Positions 58,733 to 64,000 of a DNA stretch of 64,000 nucleotides are shown here, in pieces. The position numbers were made by a program, and so were the translations under genes. This DNA comes from Aphrocallistes beatrix (taxonomy: Eukaryota > Porifera > Hexactinellida > Sceptrulophora > Aphrocallistidae), in contig OY725505.1 of the NCBI GenBank assembly GCA_963281255.1, positions 434,001-498,000 on the forward strand, in the 5' to 3' direction. The notes below the pieces were generated by a model. It saw nothing but the letters and a program-made list of their open reading frames with translations, ran no database searches and had not been told where the DNA came from. How positions within the stretch are numbered: the stretch's first letter is position 1; the number at the start of each line of letters is the position of its first letter.

Positions 58733-58930
58733 AATCAGAGGAATAGCCAAGGTGGTGCGCGGTGGTGATGGGCATCACATAAGGGGGTGCGGCCAGAAAT
58801 AATTGTATTATTGACCAAGGATTGTTTGAAAATAAGGTGGTGAAGTTGAATGAGAGAACCCCGCGCACAACCTTGAAGAGGAGACGCACCCACCAAAAGT
58901 CTAGAGCTGGCTACGCAATTTGATTTAGTA
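58733..58930. mobile_element. hAT MITE, worn
   Basis: It starts CAGAGGAATAGCCAAGGTGG and ends near AGAGCTGGCTACGC, resembling CAGTGGCGTAGCCAGCT ends. Flanking GATTTAAT and GATTTAGT agree at seven of eight. Confidence 0.5.
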
Positions 58931-59230
58931 CATTCCGATACATTCCGAGACTCCATGTTAGATAAAATAATGCAAAATGACTGAATTATTGAAAATAAGT
59001 ATTTCTAGCTGTTCACTGACTGAAGGAGACCTATTGAGGAAAATGACTTTGGAAAGCTTATCCATACGAAAGATCTTCGTCTTTCAAAATTACATGCGTT
59101 TTTAGCAAATCTAGCCAAAATATACATTATAAAAAGGTGTATGTATATTGACAATTAACTGGTATAATAGCTCATCTACGTTAAAAAATATCATTTTTTT
59201 CTGAATATATTTTGAAAAAAATTCTCAACT

Positions 59231-59312
59231 CATTAGCGAAGTCATTTGCACATTGAATTGCTTTTGAGGATGTTGGAGCATCGGAAGAACGAAATGGTTG
59301 AAAAGGATCCAT
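59231..59312 (-). pseudogene. Duplicate of the 57124 first exon, donor lost
   Basis: It reads MDPFQPFRSSDAPTSSK and onward. A 3-base deletion turns AATGGTGAGTT into AATGAGTT, which removes the GT donor. The TATA box is kept. It may still be transcribed but cannot splice at the old site. Confidence 0.6.
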
Positions 59313-59438
59313 AAGTGTAATTTATCTCAATGGAGTTTAAAAATTGGTTGATTCTTTTATAGTCGTTTAATTAAGGCTGAATATTTTTAGTTGATTGAAC
59401 AAGTATAATTGTAAATGTAATTAAATTCTTAATATATA

Positions 59439-59920
59439 CACTAACCGGACAAAAGTATTTGTACACTATATTATTCCCCATACAAATAGTACTAAATTGG
59501 CTCTTTTCATGAAGGGAAAGTATTCAAACTCTAAGAGCTACTATTAGGAATCTGATTTAAGATTCAGAATCTTCACATTCGAATTAGTAATAGTTGAAGA
59601 TTTCTAAGTAAATTGCTCAACCCAATTAGTAAAATTATCAACCTATGACACAAGATGTAGTACATTACCATCATGTATAGTGATAAAAATGGACATATGT
59701 GGCACAAATTGGCAGTGATTGATGATTTGAAAACATTGGGAAATAATAATTGATTATAAATTTTCTGCAATAACTAATTCGAATGCGAAGATTTCGAATT
59801 TGAAACCCGATTAGTTGTATCACTTATCGTTTCGGAGTTTTAATCTTCATGGATAGACCCATTTTAGTATTAAATGCACGTGTGATATTGAAGTGTGCAA
59901 ATACTTTTGTCCGGTTAGTG
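59439..59920. mobile_element. Tc1/mariner MITE, 482 bp
   Basis: It starts CACTAACCGGACAAAAGTAT and ends ATACTTTTGTCCGGTTAGTG, flanked by TA. The interior matches the element at 30421 loosely. Confidence 0.85.
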
Positions 59921-59967
59921 TATGTACTAATACAGCTTACAAGTATATCCTGTCTGCTTAATATTCT

Positions 59968-61846
59968 ACAAGCGCGCTTCGCTGGCTTGCGCTGCGCGGG
60001 TTGCAGACACTGCGTGTCCACAGAGTCGTCCTGTGGGCGCCTGGATTATTCAATCTAAACTATTATTGGATTATTTTCCTTTATATATATATATTGTAAA
60101 CAAAGGTCTAGGAATAATTTTTCATATGGATCTGAAAATAAGATATTCGAGATCTACACCCCTGAAAACCCCATGTCAACCGTTGAAAGCTAGTTTCTAG
60201 CCTATTAATGAAATTTGTTTACTTTATGCATCAATTGTAAACAAAGTAAACAAGACATTTATCATATCGATCAGAAAATATGATATTCGAAATCTACAAC
60301 CCTGAAAACCACATGTTAACCGTTAAAAGCTAGTTTCTAACCTATTTTTGTAATTTGTTTACATTATTAATCTATTCTAAACAAAGTGAACAAATAATTT
60401 ATCATATCGATCTGAAAATATGATATTCGAAATCTACACCACTGAAAACCCCATGTCAACTGTTGAAAGCTAGTTTCTAGCATATTTTGTAATTTGTTTA
60501 CTTTATGTATCTATTCTAAACAAAGTAAACAAATAATTTAGCATATCGAACTGAAAATATGATATTCGAATTCTACACCCCTGAAAACCTCATGTCAACC
60601 GTTCAAAGCTAGTTTCTAGCATATTTTTGTAATTTGTTTACTTTATGTATCTAATGTGAACAAAGCTAACAAATAATTTATCATATTGATAGCAACACGT
60701 GTTGCAACACATGTTGCAACACATGTTGCGACACATGTTGCAACACATGTTGCGACACATGTTGCGACACATGTTGCAACACATGTTGCGACACGTGTTG
60801 CAACACATGTTGCGACACATGTTGCAACACATGTTGCGACACGTGTTACAACACGTGTTGCGACACATGTTGCAACACATGTTGCAACACATGTTGCGAC
60901 ACATGTTGTTTACTTTTTACTTTATTTGTTTACATTGTTTACAATAGATACATAAAGTAAACAAATCACAAAAATTGACTAGAAACTAGCTTTCAACGGT
61001 TGATATGGGGTTTTCAGGGCTGTAGATTTCGAATATCATATTTTCAGATCGATATGATAAATTATTTGTTTACTTTGTTTAGAATAGATACATAAAGTAA
61101 ACAAATTACAAAAATATGCTAGAAACTAGCTTTCAACGGTTGACTTGGGGTTTTCAGGGGTGTAGATTTCGAATATCATATTTTCAGATCGATGTGATAA
61201 ATTATTTGTTTACTTTGTTTAGAATAGATACATAAAACCTATTTCGCCTATTTCCTATTTTTCGCCTATTTTTGTCTATTTGTCTATTCGCCTTCATCTA
61301 TTCGCCTATTTTTGTATTTTGTTTACTTTATGTATCAATTGTAAACAAAGTAAACAAGACATTTATCATATCGATCAGAAAATATGATATTCGAAATCTA
61401 CAACCCTGAAAACCCCATGTCAACTATTGGAAGCTAGTTTCTAGCATAATTTTCAAAATTCGTCAAATCGTGTGAAAATATGTATATAAAGGTGTGAATA
61501 TACAAATAACCTTTTTAACTGCTATACACTATAATATATAATTGAGACATTCATAAAAGTTATTACTTTGAAGTATTAATTACAATTACAGGCTACAATA
61601 TTGTCGTATAATGATTTCTATTGTGAGAGTGAAGCCGTACATAGTATTGTATAGAAAATGTGTGAAAAATTGTTTTCCATTTTTTTTGCAGAGGTGTGAA
61701 AATTTCGCTTAGATCTTAGAACTTAATCGTAGATTCATCATTTGAAACCTACATGCCAATTTTCGTATCTCTACGACTTGCCAATTCCTCAATCAATTCG
61801 AACAAACAAACAAACAAACAAACAAATCCTAGCATTTTAATATAAC
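59968..61846 (-). mobile_element. Helitron-like subfamily 2, expanded by internal repeats
   Basis: It runs from ACAAGCGCGCTTCGCTGGC to AATCCTAGCATTTTAATATAAC and directly abuts the element at 61847. Between the ends lie about five forward 145-bp units (60090-60690), a 12-bp palindromic minisatellite, two reversed units (60910-61240), a small TATTCGCC patch and one more forward unit (61315-61480). Confidence 0.7.
60690..60908. repeat. Palindromic 12-bp minisatellite
   Basis: About 18 copies of ACATGTTGCRAC. Both ACATGT and GTTGCAAC are self-complementary, so the array reads almost the same on both strands and yields mirror ORFs (THVA and MLRH repeats). Confidence 0.95.
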
Positions 61847-62382
61847 ACAAGCGCGCTTCGCGCTTGCTTGCGCTGCGCGGCTGGCGGACACTTTGTGTCC
61901 GCCGGAGGCTCCCTTCGGTCGCCTGGAGTCACATTGGTTAATTATATGGGAGATAACATCTCTAAATATGTCTGTCCTGCTGTGCTAATCGATATCACTC
62001 GAAAAATCACCAAATTTGTGAATTTAAAAATTTTTTGATGCGTAATGATGACGTCATAACAAAGTGATGAGTCATCATTTTTTGATGATTGCATCATATG
62101 TGAGACATGTTAGTATACAGATTCTATTAAAATTTCAGCCTTCTTTCTCCTATAATGGCTGAGTTATTCCCGAATAACTGTGTTGCTTAACTTTTTAAAA
62201 TGTGACAATGACGTCATAATTCCATGATGAGTCGACATTTTCGTCTGAGCTCAGAACTTACTGGAGCCATAGCCAAAAGACTCCCACATGCCAAAAATCA
62301 GCTTTCTGCGCCTGGCTGTTTCTTCAATCAATTCGTAACAGATATATATATACAAATATTAATCGAGTTTTAATAGTAAGGA
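61847..62382 (-). mobile_element. Helitron-like subfamily 1, near complete
   Basis: It runs from ACAAGCGCGCTTCGCGCTTGC to AATCGAGTTTTAATAGTAAGGAT. All internal blocks are present. Confidence 0.65.
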
Positions 62383-63250
62383 TGATCAAGATGATTATTC
62401 CTTCAAGCTATTGTAGCATGACTTCAAGTTGATTTTGCTGTTATACATTTTCTTTTCAATGATTAAGTATTCCTTTCAGAGGTTTTACAATGGAATCATA
62501 ATATGCAAAAAGAGATTTCAAATTTCTTATTTTTGAAACTATGTAATAAATTGTTTGTTTGTTTTGGATTTGAAACAAATAGACCGAATTTTCGGATATT
62601 CGTTTGAAATTACCCTAACGGATATTTTGAAAGTTTGCTAGAGACTAGCTTTCAACGGTTGCCCTCGAGTTCTTATGAGTATCGATTCCAAATATTATGT
62701 TTCGATACTATGTGGATGAAAATTTATCTGCTTTTGTTTACATTAAATAAATAAATAATGTAAACAAATTTTGAAATGGATTGGTGGTTGATTAGTAAAA
62801 GTAATTAGCATTAAGCAATCATAGATAATCTGCATTATTTAGATAGGTCTTGATAATTGCAACGATTGATATTCTTTTTAATAAATGCGATTATTAAAGC
62901 GACGTATATAATCGACTCACAAATACGAGTAGTTAAACAGTTTGTATATCATTTCAGCATTGACTTTTCAAACTTTTTCTAAACAAACTTATGTAGTGGT
63001 TGGATACATACCTAGCATAATAAAAAAGGGGTTAGGAGGATCATTTGCGATACCTAGTAGTTTGCAGTGGTATACCCCGAAGTAAAAAGAGGGAGTTCAC
63101 AAATAAGCACATCGCCAGGAATTTTTCTTCAAGCAGAGACATATAAAGTGCTCGGTTTAGTATTGAAGACTGCTTGGAATGAAGACATTCCTAACCCACT
63201 ATTGACAACTGATATTATTTTTATTTTTGTATTTCTTTTATATGCTTAAC
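62383..63250. other. Non-coding, AT-rich
   Basis: Bases 62560-62780 hold a diverged 145-bp unit (GAAAGTTTGCTAGAGACTAGC...GTAAACAAATTTTG) of Helitron-like subfamily 2. No exon is recognised. Confidence 0.4.
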
Positions 63251-63251
63251 C

Positions 63252-63383
63252 CAGTGGTTCCCAACCTGGGGTCCATGGAGCCCTTAGTGGTCCACAGAAG
63301 AAATCAAGGGGTCCACAGGATTCGAAATTTTGAGTTACGGTCAATAGGAGGGGTTCACAGCTCAAAAAGGTTGAAAACCGCTG
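63252..63383. mobile_element. hAT MITE, 8-bp duplication
   Basis: CAGTGGTTCCCAACCTGGGG to GGTTGAAAACCGCTG. GCTTAACC lies at 63244-63251 and 63384-63391. Confidence 0.85.
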
Positions 63384-63469
63384 GCTTAACCCAACAAATT
63401 GACTGCCGCTCATGAAGGATGTTGAGGATGTCCCATGGATAAGTTTTGAAGAAGACTAGTGCTGATTTA

Positions 63470-63790
63470 GAATATTGAACACTAATCCATTTTAAATTCT
63501 CTACCATTATCAGACTGCGATATAATGGGAGCACCCATGTCCCAGAATATGTCCAGCAAAATATCAGCTACCTCTTTAGCTGTCTTAGTTTCAAGAGCGC
63601 ATATCCTCACAAACTTAGTGAAATAATCCTGATCAACAAGCAGCCATTTATGTGGATAATTTCAACTCAGGAAAAGTAGTCGGAGAGTCAACTAAATCCA
63701 CTTGACCACGGATAAGTATGAAGAAGAAGCGATGGACATAAATACCAAAGACTTGACGGTTTCTTTACATTTTTTAGTTGACATAGCTCG
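63470..63790 (-). pseudogene. Decayed integrase-core fossil (LTR- or Ginger-type element)
   Basis: The minus strand shows the central part of an integrase catalytic core: a GQVDLVD segment, a DQDYFTKF segment and a GAPIISQSDNG segment, in the usual order. It is a broken fragment of one domain, old by its wear. No LTR or other domain is visible in the window, so the family stays open. Confidence 0.6.
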
Positions 63791-63806
63791 CAATGTGAAG
63801 CAAATA

Positions 63807-63850
63807 CACCAACTAGACAAAAGTATTTGAACACTTGATTATTATTAATT
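63807..63850 (+). mobile_element. Tc1/mariner MITE end
   Basis: CACCAACTAGACAAAAGTAT after TA, matching the ends at 30421 and 59439. Only one end is seen. Confidence 0.5.
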
Positions 63851-63931
63851 AATAAAGCCGCTTAGAAGCGTGCTTAAAACGTGTCTGAATATCACAAAAT
63901 TAATCATAAATATTGCCTATTGTGCAATTAT

Positions 63932-64000
63932 CAGGGTTGGCAGGTTTTGTCCATGTGGTAAAAACCATAGTGATAAAAACCTGTCAAAACCGTCCTGTCC
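63932..64000 (+). mobile_element. hAT MITE, cut by the window edge
   Basis: CAGGGTTGGCAGGTTTTGTCC, the same end as the element at 9808-10036. Confidence 0.6.

Noticed and set aside
60690-60908. CRISPR-like array
   Set aside because: Units of 12 bp in direct contact, with no spacers, in a eukaryotic transposon.
60638-60955. Overlapping repetitive ORFs on both strands
   Set aside because: They are read-outs of the palindromic 12-bp minisatellite, not genes.

Overview
The window looks like nuclear DNA from an animal, AT-rich and packed with non-autonomous transposons. Genes are split by GT-AG introns of about 50 bp to 2 kb. The likeliest source is an early-branching animal such as a sponge or cnidarian, because such genomes often carry large families of death-fold genes, but the sequence does not settle the species. 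I see no bacterial operons, no tRNA or rRNA genes and no CRISPR array.

The main content is a dispersed cluster of paralogous genes for proteins of about 270-380 residues. Each ends in one long terminal exon that I read as two tandem death-effector-like (DED-like) domains; this reading is an inference from pattern. Where the exons can be traced, the plan is the same: a short first exon ending in phase 1, a variable linker exon ending in phase 0, then the terminal exon. Plus-strand members lie at 1-465 (a fragment), 5792-7998, about 14032-17382, 43107-46668 and 49893-52634. Minus-strand members lie at 27040-29525, 34080-35155, 37080-38905 and 53799-55962. Spare duplicated exons lie at 11135-11608, 19299-19420, 30229-31703, 57043-57124 and 59231-59312. 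Several first exons have a TATA box (TATATAAATA-like) 45-80 bp upstream.

Two other genes sit inside the cluster. One is a four-exon Rac-like small GTPase (25339-26514) whose catalytic positions carry the substitutions known from the GTPase-deficient Rnd and RhoH proteins. The other is an unrecognised 324-residue single-exon gene on the minus strand (22975-23949). A switch-like GTPase among putative death-fold adaptors is suggestive, but nothing here proves they act together.

Most of the rest is mobile DNA. It includes Helitron-like elements with a GC-rich terminal hairpin, three long foldback elements with 7-bp target duplications, a MITE family with 6-bp duplications, hAT MITEs (8 bp), Tc1/mariner MITEs (TA) and piggyBac-like MITEs (TTAA). 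There are also two decayed mariner transposase genes, a LINE scrap and a decayed integrase fossil. Insertions are often nested: a TTAA element lies in a foldback element inside a Helitron-like element at 1400-3060, and a hAT MITE splits a mariner gene at 9808-10036.
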